The notes under the pieces: generated by a model | Databases searched by the model: none | What the model was told of the DNA's origin: nothing | The model's input: only the letters and a program-made list of their open reading frames with translations | Made by a program: the position numbers and the translations under genes | From: Martinezella lusitana | GTDB lineage: Bacteria; Pseudomonadota; Alphaproteobacteria; Rhizobiales; Rhizobiaceae | Assembly: GCF_010668395.1 (NCBI RefSeq) | Contig: NZ_WUEY01000005.1 | Location: 62,001-126,000 of the forward strand | Length of the DNA: 64,000 nt | Reading direction: 5' to 3' | Part shown: positions 8,663 to 15,872 of the stretch, one piece after another | How positions within the stretch are numbered: position 1 is the first letter of the stretch | Layout: each line of letters starts with the position of its first letter

Positions 8663-8681
8663 CTAGTGAGAACTCACCTAG
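8663..8681. promoter_or_regulatory. imperfect palindrome upstream of the ArsR gene
   Basis: CTAGTGAG-AA-CTCACCTAG is an inverted repeat with one inserted base, 11 bases upstream of the arsR-type start codon. The position and symmetry suit the autoregulatory operator typical of ArsR repressors. The assignment rests on context only. Confidence 0.45.
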
Positions 8682-8755
8682 TGGTATGCTTATAATATTG
8701 TCGAACCACAAGCTGACTGAAAAAAGACATGTAAAACCAAAAAAGGTCCGTTTTA

Positions 8756-9526
8756 TCAGCAGATAAGCTGGCCGCCGTTGATCTCGATCACCTGGCCGGT
8801 GATGTAGCCGGACAGTGTCGGGGCCGCGAGGAAGAGATAGGCCGGCGCGCAATCTTCCGGGGTGCCGAGCCGTTGAAGCGGAATCGACTTGCGCGTCTGC
8901 TCCAGCTTTTCCCTGGACGAATAGCGCTCATGGAAATCCGTCGATATCGTGCCCGGCGAGACGCAGTTCACCCGGATGCCATCCGGCGCCAATTCGCGCG
9001 CCAGGGCCTTCGAATAGGTCGAGACGAAGGCTTTCGAGGCGGAATAGATCGCAGAACCGGGGCTGCCGCCGGTGAGCGCGGAAATCGAAACCGTGTTAAT
9101 GATCGCGGCCTCCCCCGCCGCGCGCAGCAAGGGCAGCAGTCCTCTCGTCACTTCCATGACGGAGGTCTGGTTGAGATGCACGATCCTCTCATACTGCCCA
9201 TCCGTCAGCTCGCCGGCAGGAAAACGCCCGACCATCGTGCCGGCGTTGTTGACCAATGCGTGGATGCGATCGAAACGCTCGCCGGCCGCGCTGACGAAAT
9301 CCCGCGTCCCGTTGCCGGCAGCGAAATCGCCGGCAATGAGAAAGGCGCGGCGGTCGGCTTCCGCCTCCATCAGGAAATCGGGCAATTCGCGATCGGCATC
9401 GCGGCCGACATGGACGAGGACGTGGGCGCCGCAATCGAGAAACTGCCTCGCGACCTCCAGTCCGATGCCGCGGCCGGCACCGGTGACCACGACATTGCGA
9501 TTTTCGAATAGCTTCGGATGAAACAC
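8756..9526 (-). CDS. SDR family NAD(P)-dependent oxidoreductase
   Basis: A classical short-chain dehydrogenase of 256 residues. The cofactor motif TGAGRGIG is at 15-22, NNAG at about 93-96, a serine at 147/149, and the catalytic YSASK (Tyr161, Lys165). The C-terminus INGGQLIC is the usual SDR ending. The family is broad (3-oxoacyl reductases, sugar and polyol dehydrogenases) and nothing here fixes the substrate. It is divergent from the glycerol regulator glpR with about 95 bases between start codons, so the two may share regulatory DNA; a link to glycerol or polyol metabolism is only a guess. Confidence 0.88.
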   Translation of the reverse strand: MFHPKLFENRNVVVTGAGRGIGLEVARQFLDCGAHVLVHVGRDADRELPDFLMEAEADRRAFLIAGDFAAGNGTRDFVSAAGERFDRIHALVNNAGTMVGRFPAGELTDGQYERIVHLNQTSVMEVTRGLLPLLRAAGEAAIINTVSISALTGGSPGSAIYSASKAFVSTYSKALARELAPDGIRVNCVSPGTISTDFHERYSSREKLEQTRKSIPLQRLGTPEDCAPAYLFLAAPTLSGYITGQVIEINGGQLIC

Positions 9527-9622
9527 CAGGACCTCCTCAACCGCACAATTCGCGCGCCGGTAATTGCGGAATTTTCACTTTATCATATGATGACGAAAAA
9601 ACGAAAGAAAGGGAGCGAAGCC

Positions 9623-10396
9623 ATGTTCCTATCCGGACGCCAGACCGAAATCCTCGAAATCGCCAAGGCGGAGGGGCGCGTGCTGGTGGAAGAACTGGCG
9701 TTGCGCTTCTCCGTCACCCCGCAAACCATCCGCAAGGATCTCAACGATCTCTGCGACGGCCGCGTGCTGTCGCGGGTGCATGGCGGCGCGATCTTTCCCG
9801 GCGGAACCGAGAATGTGAAATACGAGGCGCGCCGCTCGATCGCCGCCCTCGAAAAGCAGGCGATCGGCCGCGCCGCCGCCAGCATGATCCCCAACAACAG
9901 CTCGCTTTTCATCAATATCGGCACAACGACGGAAGCCGTCGGCGAAGCGTTGCTCGGCCATCACGAGCTGATGGTCATCACCAACAATATCAACGTTGCC
10001 AATAAGTTGCGCATTTTTCCATCCATCGAGGTCGTCATTTCCGGCGGTGTCGTGCGCGGCTCGGATGGCGGTATCGTCGGTGAAGCGGCGGTCGATTTCA
10101 TCAAGCAGTTCAAGGTCGACTATGCCGTCATCGGCGCCTCCGCGATCGATGCCGACGGCGCACTCCTGGACTACGATTTTCGCGAAGTGAAAGTGGCGCA
10201 GGCCATCATTGCCAATGCCCGGCACGTCATTCTCGTCGCCGACAGCACCAAGTTCGAACGAACCGCGCCGGTTCGCATCGGCCATCTGTCGCAGGTTCAT
10301 ACCTTCGTCACCGACGTATGCATCATGGAATCCGTACGCTCCATCGCGGCGGAACATGACGTGCATCTGGTGGAAACCTCCGCGCGACAAGGCTGA
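9623..10396 (+). CDS. glpR: DeoR family regulator, probable glycerol-3-phosphate regulon repressor GlpR
   Basis: A 258-residue DeoR-family repressor. The N-terminal helix-turn-helix contains RQTEILEIAKAEGRVLVEEL and VTPQTIRKDLNDL, and the C-terminal sugar-phosphate-binding domain holds the NIGTTTEAV and VADSTKFER motifs of DeoR_C. It sits directly upstream of glpD, which is the usual alphaproteobacterial arrangement for GlpR, so glycerol 3-phosphate is the expected inducer. I chose the ATG at MFLSGRQ because GGGAG stands 8 bases ahead. Earlier in-frame starts would add a lysine-rich tail not typical of the family and would run into a probable operator (ATCATATGAT at 9582-9591). Confidence 0.88.
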   Translation: MFLSGRQTEILEIAKAEGRVLVEELALRFSVTPQTIRKDLNDLCDGRVLSRVHGGAIFPGGTENVKYEARRSIAALEKQAIGRAAASMIPNNSSLFINIGTTTEAVGEALLGHHELMVITNNINVANKLRIFPSIEVVISGGVVRGSDGGIVGEAAVDFIKQFKVDYAVIGASAIDADGALLDYDFREVKVAQAIIANARHVILVADSTKFERTAPVRIGHLSQVHTFVTDVCIMESVRSIAAEHDVHLVETSARQG

Positions 10397-10420
10397 CTGC
10401 TCGCCTTCCGTCAACAAACG

Positions 10421-10453
10421 TTCGTTTGACATTCGTATCTGTTTCACTTTAGA
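10421..10453 (+). promoter_or_regulatory. three 11-bp-phased repeats upstream of glpD (candidate GlpR sites)
   Basis: TTCGTTTGACA, TTCGTATCTGT and TTCACTTTAGA follow one another without gaps, each beginning with TTC and each 11 bases long. That is one helical turn, as expected for a DeoR-family repressor that binds tandem repeats. They lie 57 to 89 bases upstream of the glpD start. A related TTCACTTTA precedes glpR itself at about 9574. Confidence 0.6.
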
Positions 10454-10509
10454 TGGTTTAGTTTCGATTTTCCGCCTTCGTGGAATGGCGAAGCTTTGCG
10501 GAGGGACGG

Positions 10510-12021
10510 GTGAGCGATCAGATCTATGACATTTTCGTTATCGGCGGCGGCATCAACGGCTGCGGGATCGCCCGTGACGCCACGGGGCGCGGCTACAAGG
10601 TCGCGCTCGCCGAGATGAACGACTTTGCCTCCGGCACATCCTCCGGCGCCACCAAGCTTATCCATGGCGGCCTGCGCTATCTCGAACATTACGAATTCCG
10701 CCTCGTGCGCGAATCGCTGATGGAGCGCGAAGTGCTCTGGGCGATGGCTCCGCATATCATCTGGCCGATGCGCTTCGTCCTTCCCTATCACAAGGGCGGC
10801 ATCCGCCCGGCCTGGCTGATCCGCCTCGGCCTTTTCCTTTACGATCATCTGGGCGGCCGAAAGCTGCTGCCGCCGACGGCAACGCTCGACATGAAGAGGG
10901 ATCCCGCCGGCAAACCGCTGAAGGCACTCTTCACCAAGGCCTTCGAATATTCCGACGGCTGGGTGGACGATGCCCGCATGGTGGTGCTGAACGCGCGCGA
11001 CGCAGCTGACCGCGGCGCGACGATCATGCCGCGGACGAAGGTGATTTCCGCCCGCCGCGAAGGCGCCCTGTGGGCCATCGAAACGGAAAATACGCTGAGC
11101 GGCGAGAAGCGGCAATTCCGCTCGCACATGCTGGTCAATGCCGCCGGCCCTTGGGTCGATCATGTGCTGTCCGATGCCTTCGGCAAGAACCAGGTGCACA
11201 ATGTCCGCCTCGTCCAGGGCAGCCACATCATCGTGCGCAAGAAGTTCGACGATCCCCGCGCCTATTTCTTCCAGAACCCGGACAACCGCATCATCTTCGC
11301 CATTCCCTACGAGCAGGATTTCACGCTGATCGGCACCACGGATCGCGACTACAGGGACGATCCGAAGGACGTGAAGATCACTGAGGATGAAACCCAATAT
11401 CTGTGCAACGCCGCCAGCGAATACTTCAAGGAGCCGGTGCGACCCGAGGATATCGTCTGGACCTACTCCGCAGTCCGTCCGCTTTACGATGACGGGGCTT
11501 CCAAGGCGCAGGAGGCAACGCGCGACTACGTGCTGAAGGTCGAAGGCGAAGAGGGCCAGGCGCCGCTACTGAATGTCTTTGGCGGCAAGCTCACCACCTA
11601 TCGCCGCCTGGGCGAACACGCGCTGGAGAAGATCGGCGAGGCCATCGGCCTGAAAGGCACGCCCTGGACCGCCGGGAGCTCGCTGCCGGGCGGGGACTTT
11701 CCGGTGCGCGGCTATGATGCCGAAGTCTCCAAGCTGAAGTCGCGCTATCCCTTCCTGGCCGATCAGCACGCCCGCCGCCTCGTTCGCCGCTATGGAACGC
11801 GCGCCGCCCGGATCCTTGGCGATGCCAAGGCGCTGGCCGATCTCGGCCGCTGTTTCGGCAGCGATCTCTATGAAGCGGAAGTGCGCTATCTGATGGAGCA
11901 GGAATGGGCCTACAGCGCCGCCGACATCCTCTGGCGCCGCTCCAAGAAGGGCCTTTACCTCTCGAAGGAAGAGGCCTCGGCGCTTGAAGACTACATGGCC
12001 GACAGCCGCGTCCACGCCTGA
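10510..12021 (+). CDS. glpD: aerobic glycerol-3-phosphate dehydrogenase
   Basis: An FAD-dependent enzyme of 503 residues, close to the 501 of E. coli GlpD. It oxidises sn-glycerol 3-phosphate to dihydroxyacetone phosphate at the inner face of the membrane and feeds electrons to quinone. The N-terminal FAD motif is VIGGGINGCGIARDATGRG, followed by GTSSGATKLIHGGLRYLE, a GlpD signature. The C-terminal part (about 400-500) is the helical cap domain. A GTG start with GGAGG 6 bases upstream is preferred over an ATG 30 bases earlier, because it gives the standard N-terminus SDQIYDIFVIGGG. Confidence 0.96.
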   Translation: MSDQIYDIFVIGGGINGCGIARDATGRGYKVALAEMNDFASGTSSGATKLIHGGLRYLEHYEFRLVRESLMEREVLWAMAPHIIWPMRFVLPYHKGGIRPAWLIRLGLFLYDHLGGRKLLPPTATLDMKRDPAGKPLKALFTKAFEYSDGWVDDARMVVLNARDAADRGATIMPRTKVISARREGALWAIETENTLSGEKRQFRSHMLVNAAGPWVDHVLSDAFGKNQVHNVRLVQGSHIIVRKKFDDPRAYFFQNPDNRIIFAIPYEQDFTLIGTTDRDYRDDPKDVKITEDETQYLCNAASEYFKEPVRPEDIVWTYSAVRPLYDDGASKAQEATRDYVLKVEGEEGQAPLLNVFGGKLTTYRRLGEHALEKIGEAIGLKGTPWTAGSSLPGGDFPVRGYDAEVSKLKSRYPFLADQHARRLVRRYGTRAARILGDAKALADLGRCFGSDLYEAEVRYLMEQEWAYSAADILWRRSKKGLYLSKEEASALEDYMADSRVHA

Positions 12022-12033
12022 GCCTTAGGCTCA
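12019..12033. terminator. 15-base palindrome spanning both convergent stop codons
   Basis: TGAGCCT-T-AGGCTCA is a perfect 7+1+7 palindrome. Its left end is the glpD TGA and its right end is the soxR TGA read on the other strand. It could fold on either transcript as a short bidirectional terminator, although the T-runs are poor. Confidence 0.45.
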
Positions 12034-12495
12034 TTCCTCTGGATCGAGCAATCGCGGCCCTGCGCCCTCTTCGGAAAGCCGGTCCCACGGATTTCTCAGC
12101 GGACAATTGCCCAGCGACAGGCAGCCGCAGCCAATGCAGCTGTCCAGCTGATCGCGAAGGCCCTGCAGGCGTTCGATCCTGGCATCGAGATCGCTCTTCC
12201 ACAATGCTGAAAGCCCCTTCCAGTCGGCCGCTGTCGGCGTGCGTCCCTGCGGCAAGGCTTCGAGCGCCGCCTGAACTTCGGCCAGCGGAATGCCGACCCG
12301 CTGCGCGACCTTGATGACGGCGACCCGCCGCAGCACTTCGCGGGGATAACGCCGCTGATTGCCGCGGCTGCGGTGGCTCTCGATCAAGCCTTTCGCCTCA
12401 TAGAAATGCAGCGCCGATACGGCTACCCCGCTGCGGGCCGCGACCTCCCCGACCGTCAGCAGCCGGGAAATTTGAGCAGGACCGATTTTTCCCAT
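12031..12495 (-). CDS. soxR: redox-sensitive transcriptional activator SoxR
   Basis: A MerR-family regulator of 154 residues. The N-terminal helix-turn-helix is [20 protein letters not shown], followed by the dimerisation helix. The [2Fe-2S] ligands are Cys120-x2-Cys123-x-Cys125-x5-Cys131 ([12 protein letters not shown]), which is diagnostic for SoxR. Family knowledge: oxidation of the cluster by redox-cycling compounds or superoxide activates transcription. The start chosen gives [10 protein letters not shown]. The gene is divergent from an FMN reductase, and an 18-base SoxR box lies between them. No soxS is nearby, as expected outside the enterobacteria. Confidence 0.95.
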   Translation of the reverse strand: MGKIGPAQISRLLTVGEVAARSGVAVSALHFYEAKGLIESHRSRGNQRRYPREVLRRVAVIKVAQRVGIPLAEVQAALEALPQGRTPTAADWKGLSALWKSDLDARIERLQGLRDQLDSCIGCGCLSLGNCPLRNPWDRLSEEGAGPRLLDPEE

Positions 12496-12503
12496 ATTCT
12501 CTA

Positions 12504-12534
12504 TTGACCTCAACCATACTTGAGGTTTTATAAC
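12504..12534 (+). promoter_or_regulatory. SoxR-controlled promoter with SoxR box
   Basis: The -35 hexamer TTGACC (12504-12509) and the -10 hexamer TATAAC (12529-12534) are separated by 19 bases, the overlong spacer typical of MerR-family promoters. Within it lies CCTCAACCATACTTGAGG (12508-12525), a dyad with CCTCAA/TTGAGG arms that matches the classical SoxR box. The promoter faces the FMN reductase gene; the soxR promoter must overlap the same region. Confidence 0.85.
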
Positions 12535-12569
12535 CCCAGCTCCGAAGCGCGTAAAGGCAGGAGCACGAC

Positions 12570-13145
12570 ATGACTGAACCAACCCGGCTGGCAATCATCT
12601 ATGGCAGCACGCGCCCGGGCCGCCTCTGTGACAAGGTGGTCAATTGGGTCGCGCACGAACTGGCGCATTATCCCCTCATCGACATCGACCTGATCGATCC
12701 CCTCGAATTCGATCTGCCATTCCTGCATGACCGCGAGCACGCCGGCGTGACAGCCCTTTCGGAGCGGCTTTCGAACGCCGACGCCTTCATCGTCGTCACG
12801 CCGGAATACAATCACAGCTTCACGGCCTCGCTGAAATTTCTGCTCGATCTGGTCTACGAGCCGTGGCACGGCAAGCCGGTCGCTTTCGTCTCGTATGGCG
12901 GCATCTCCGGCGGCCTGCGCGCCGTCGAACAATTGCGCCTGGTCTTTGCGGAGCTGCATGCCGTGACCGTGCGCGACACGGTGAGCTTCGCCAATCCCTG
13001 GGGCCGGTTCGCCGAGGACGGCTCGCTCGACAATCCGATCGATGCCCGCCAATCGCTGGTCCGCATGATCGCCCGGCTGCAATGGTGGAGCAATGCGTTG
13101 AAGCCGGCGCGCGCCGTGCGCCCCTATCGCTCCGTCGCCGCCTGA
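12570..13145 (+). CDS. NADPH-dependent FMN reductase family protein (SoxR target)
   Basis: A flavodoxin-like fold protein of 191 residues in the NADPH-dependent FMN reductase/azoreductase family. The FMN phosphate-binding loop is [10 protein letters not shown] near the N-terminus, and the family motif [18 protein letters not shown] lies near the middle. The promoter upstream carries a SoxR box, so the gene is probably induced by redox-cycling compounds; the product may reduce quinones or nitro compounds, or supply reduced flavin. The physiological substrate is not determined. AGGAG precedes the ATG. Two hairpins follow the stop codon, so the gene is probably monocistronic. Confidence 0.92.
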   Translation: MTEPTRLAIIYGSTRPGRLCDKVVNWVAHELAHYPLIDIDLIDPLEFDLPFLHDREHAGVTALSERLSNADAFIVVTPEYNHSFTASLKFLLDLVYEPWHGKPVAFVSYGGISGGLRAVEQLRLVFAELHAVTVRDTVSFANPWGRFAEDGSLDNPIDARQSLVRMIARLQWWSNALKPARAVRPYRSVAA

Positions 13146-13170
13146 TTCGCCTCCGACAACAATCGAATCC

Positions 13171-13246
13171 GGTCTTTCGTTTCTGGCAGGTGCGAAAGAC
13201 CGGCTTGACGCCCGGACCTGGCACCACGGGTCCGGGCGTTTGTTCC
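13171..13246 (+). terminator. double-hairpin terminator after the FMN reductase gene
   Basis: The first hairpin has a 9-bp perfect stem (GGTCTTTCG at 13171-13179 with CGAAAGACC at 13193-13201). The second has an 11-bp perfect GC-rich stem (ACGCCCGGACC at 13208-13218 with GGTCCGGGCGT at 13229-13239) followed by TTGTTCC. The second hairpin is a good intrinsic terminator. Confidence 0.75.
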
Positions 13247-13331
13247 CCTCCGTAAATCATCCCTGCCGGATAGCCGCGCTTGCCGAAGCCGCTTCGATGA
13301 CCTAACCCAATAGGGAGGCAGTTTCGACGGT

Positions 13332-14549
13332 GTGGGAATGGAGAACGACAAGCGTCTGGGAGGAGCGGACTTCATGCGCGCCGTCGCATGTCTGATGGTG
13401 CTTGTTCACCATCTCGTGCTCCGGATGAATTTCAACAAGATCCCCCCGACTTTGGATCTAACCTTCATACTGGCGCGCTTCGGCAATCACGGCGTCTCGG
13501 TCTTCTTCGTGCTCAGCGGCTTTCTTCTTTCGCGCCCTTTCTGGCTGGCGCTGGACAGGGACCAGCCGTTGCCGTCGCTGAAAATCTACGCCATGCGCCG
13601 CGCCGCGCGTATCCTGCCGGGCTTCTGGGTCGCCCTGACGGTCGGCTTCGTGATCAGCTTCACGGTCTATGGATTTCCGCTCGATGCCGAGCTGATCGGC
13701 CGCTACATCGCAGGCTTCTTCCTGATGAGCCAATGGCATTGGCGCACCTTCTTCCCGGTGCAGGGGGATGGGCCCTTGTGGTCGATCCCCTTCGAGGCGA
13801 CCTGCTATGTTCTTTTGCCGATCGGCTTTTTACTGCTGTTTCATGCGAGGCCGAGGTCGCGCCCGGTTCTCGCCAGCCGCCTGCTCTGGATCGGCATCAT
13901 CGCGGCGGCACTCATAGGCCACTGGCTTGTTGTCACCTACCTGCCGACCGACAGCGTCGGGCGGGGATGGCAATACGGCTTCCAGGGCGGCGCCAAGGAA
14001 TGGATGCCGCGCTATAATCCCGTCGGCTTCTTCGCGATCTTCGCGATCGGCGCGCTGGCGGCCGGAATCCAGACCGTCATCCCGGCCCGCCGCTCGGCAA
14101 TCTACGATATCATCGGAGCGCTCGCGATCGTCATGGGCGCGTGGCAGCTGCCGCAATCCATCGGCGGCCCGGGAGAAGGCTATGCCTGGCTCGGCATTCC
14201 CTATCAATTCCCGCTGTTTCCCCTGGCGGTCGCCATCGCGCTTTGTGCGCTTCCGCAATCGGTGCTGCTGGCAAAGCTGCTCGACAACCGCTTCAGCCGC
14301 TATGTCGCCACCGTCTCCTTCGGCGTCTATATCTGGCAGGATATCGTGCTGACACTGATGCAGCAGCTCTTTCCCTGGACCTTCGGCACCGGCTCGGATG
14401 ACGTGCTTGGCGGCTGGATCACATCAAGCCTCATAGCAATCGCCATCATCTTCGCCATCGGCACGCTGAGCTATGTCCTGCTCGAACGTCCCATGATCCA
14501 TTGGGCCCGCAATCGGGAAAATACGTCAACACGACCCGCTACCGCGTAA
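13332..14549 (+). CDS. acyltransferase family 3 membrane protein
   Basis: An integral membrane protein of about 405 residues with roughly ten hydrophobic segments and the N-terminal signature of acyltransferase family 3: the histidine pair in VLVHHLVLRM, then GNHGVSVFFVLSGFLLSRPF and a YAMRRAARILPGFW arginine motif. Family members (OafA, NodX, ExoZ types) transfer acetyl or other acyl groups to surface polysaccharides, peptidoglycan or lipids. The substrate is unknown and no polysaccharide genes lie nearby. The start is uncertain: GTG at 13332 or ATG at 13338, with GGGAGG somewhat far upstream at 13313-13318. Confidence 0.9.
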   Translation: MGMENDKRLGGADFMRAVACLMVLVHHLVLRMNFNKIPPTLDLTFILARFGNHGVSVFFVLSGFLLSRPFWLALDRDQPLPSLKIYAMRRAARILPGFWVALTVGFVISFTVYGFPLDAELIGRYIAGFFLMSQWHWRTFFPVQGDGPLWSIPFEATCYVLLPIGFLLLFHARPRSRPVLASRLLWIGIIAAALIGHWLVVTYLPTDSVGRGWQYGFQGGAKEWMPRYNPVGFFAIFAIGALAAGIQTVIPARRSAIYDIIGALAIVMGAWQLPQSIGGPGEGYAWLGIPYQFPLFPLAVAIALCALPQSVLLAKLLDNRFSRYVATVSFGVYIWQDIVLTLMQQLFPWTFGTGSDDVLGGWITSSLIAIAIIFAIGTLSYVLLERPMIHWARNRENTSTRPATA

Positions 14550-14586
14550 CGGGCCGACAAGAGATAGGGCGCAGGCTGCAGCTTCC

Positions 14587-14692
14587 CTAGAGCTTTTCCG
14601 CTTTTCCTCGAATCGCAAAAACGCTCTATCCTTTTGTTTTTACGCAATTCCGGACGGAAAACCGCTATGCACTTTTCCTGGAATTGCTCTAG
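14587..14692. repeat. rhizobial intergenic palindromic repeat ending in CTAGAGC/GCTCTAG
   Basis: About 105 bases between two convergent genes, bounded by CTAGAGC at left and GCTCTAG at right, with internal AT-rich strings (CTTTTCCGCTTTTCC, ACTTTTCCTGGAATTGC). I recognise it as a dispersed intergenic repeat common in Rhizobium and Agrobacterium genomes. The right end includes the stop codon of the enolase-superfamily gene. It may also serve as a terminator. Confidence 0.65.
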
Positions 14693-15810
14693 ATGCGCGT
14701 CGCCTTCAGTCGCTCTTCATCGAGAACGATGCCGAGCCCCGGCGCGGTGCCGAGATCCAGCCAGCCGGCATCGTGCTTGAGCGGCAAGGCCATCGGATAG
14801 TCGCGGCGCGCTTCGCTCCACTCCGGATTGTCGTAAGGGTATTCGAGCCACGCGGCATCGCCGACGCCGGCGGTCAGATGCGCGTTGGCCAGCACGCCGA
14901 TGCCGTTCGTCCAGGAATGCGGCGTGAACTGCACGCCGGCTTCGCGGGCCTGATAGACCAGACGCCGGCAGCCGGTGATGCCGCCGACCAGCGCGACGTC
15001 GGGCTGCACGACATCGAAGGCACGCTCTTCGATGATATCGCGAAACTCGTAGAGTTCGCGGGTCATCTCGCCGCCAGCGATCCGCACCGAGGTTGCCTGC
15101 TTCAACTCCTTCATGCCCTTGCGGTCCGAGCGGTAAAGCGGCTCTTCCATCCAGTACACACCGAGCCGCTCCAGCTCCCTGGCAACGGCCAGCGCATCCT
15201 TGAAGGTCCAGGGCAAGGTCGTATCCCAGGGCATGCGCCAACCCTGATTGCAATCGACCATCAGCTCCAGCCGGTCGCCGACGCGGGCGCGGATCGCTTC
15301 CAGCGCCTTGACGTCCTCCCGCCAGCCGCCGCGGCCGCCCGAAGACGAGGAGAAGCGCACCTTCATGGCCGGGAAACCTTCGTCGATATAACGCTCGGCC
15401 TGAGCGGCCATGGCGGACGGCTCGCGCAGCACACCGGAAGAGGCATAGAGCCGCACGCGGCTGGCGCGACCGCCGAGCATCCGCCAGACCGGCTCGCCGG
15501 TGATCTTGCCGGAGAGATCCCACAGCGCCAGGTCCATCGGCCAGCAGCGGCCGTAGTGGAAGTTGATATGCGACAGGACTTCATAGTGCCGTTCGACGTG
15601 CCGCGGGTCCTGCCCGATGAACAGATCTTCGTGCCCCTCAAAACCCTTCATGAGATCGCCGGAGCCGATGCCTTCGCGGCCCTCGTCATCCCTGACGCGA
15701 ACGATGGTCGCATCGAAATGCCGGCGCGGACGGCCGTCCCAGCTTGCCTTGAACGCCGGATCGAGCGGCAGGCGGTGATGGGTGATTTCGATGGAAACGA
15801 TCTTGCTCAT
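14689..15810 (-). CDS. mandelate racemase/muconate lactonizing enzyme family protein (enolase superfamily)
   Basis: A 373-residue enolase-superfamily enzyme. The N-terminal capping domain precedes a TIM barrel with MKVRF carrying the catalytic Lys-x-Arg strand, metal ligands in MVDCNQGW (Asp), MEEPL (Glu) and IAGGE (Glu), and a later PHSWTNGIG histidine motif. These features match the sugar-acid dehydratase or racemase branch, where a base abstracts the proton alpha to a carboxylate. It is the last gene of a three-gene set with an alcohol and an aldehyde dehydrogenase, which suggests catabolism of a polyol, sugar acid or similar compound. The substrate cannot be named. Confidence 0.9.
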   Translation of the reverse strand: MSKIVSIEITHHRLPLDPAFKASWDGRPRRHFDATIVRVRDDEGREGIGSGDLMKGFEGHEDLFIGQDPRHVERHYEVLSHINFHYGRCWPMDLALWDLSGKITGEPVWRMLGGRASRVRLYASSGVLREPSAMAAQAERYIDEGFPAMKVRFSSSSGGRGGWREDVKALEAIRARVGDRLELMVDCNQGWRMPWDTTLPWTFKDALAVARELERLGVYWMEEPLYRSDRKGMKELKQATSVRIAGGEMTRELYEFRDIIEERAFDVVQPDVALVGGITGCRRLVYQAREAGVQFTPHSWTNGIGVLANAHLTAGVGDAAWLEYPYDNPEWSEARRDYPMALPLKHDAGWLDLGTAPGLGIVLDEERLKATRI

Positions 15811-15872
15811 GCTGGCTCCCCTTTATCCTCCGGGCACGATCCTTCGAGAAGGATCATGCCGATTTCAATCTC

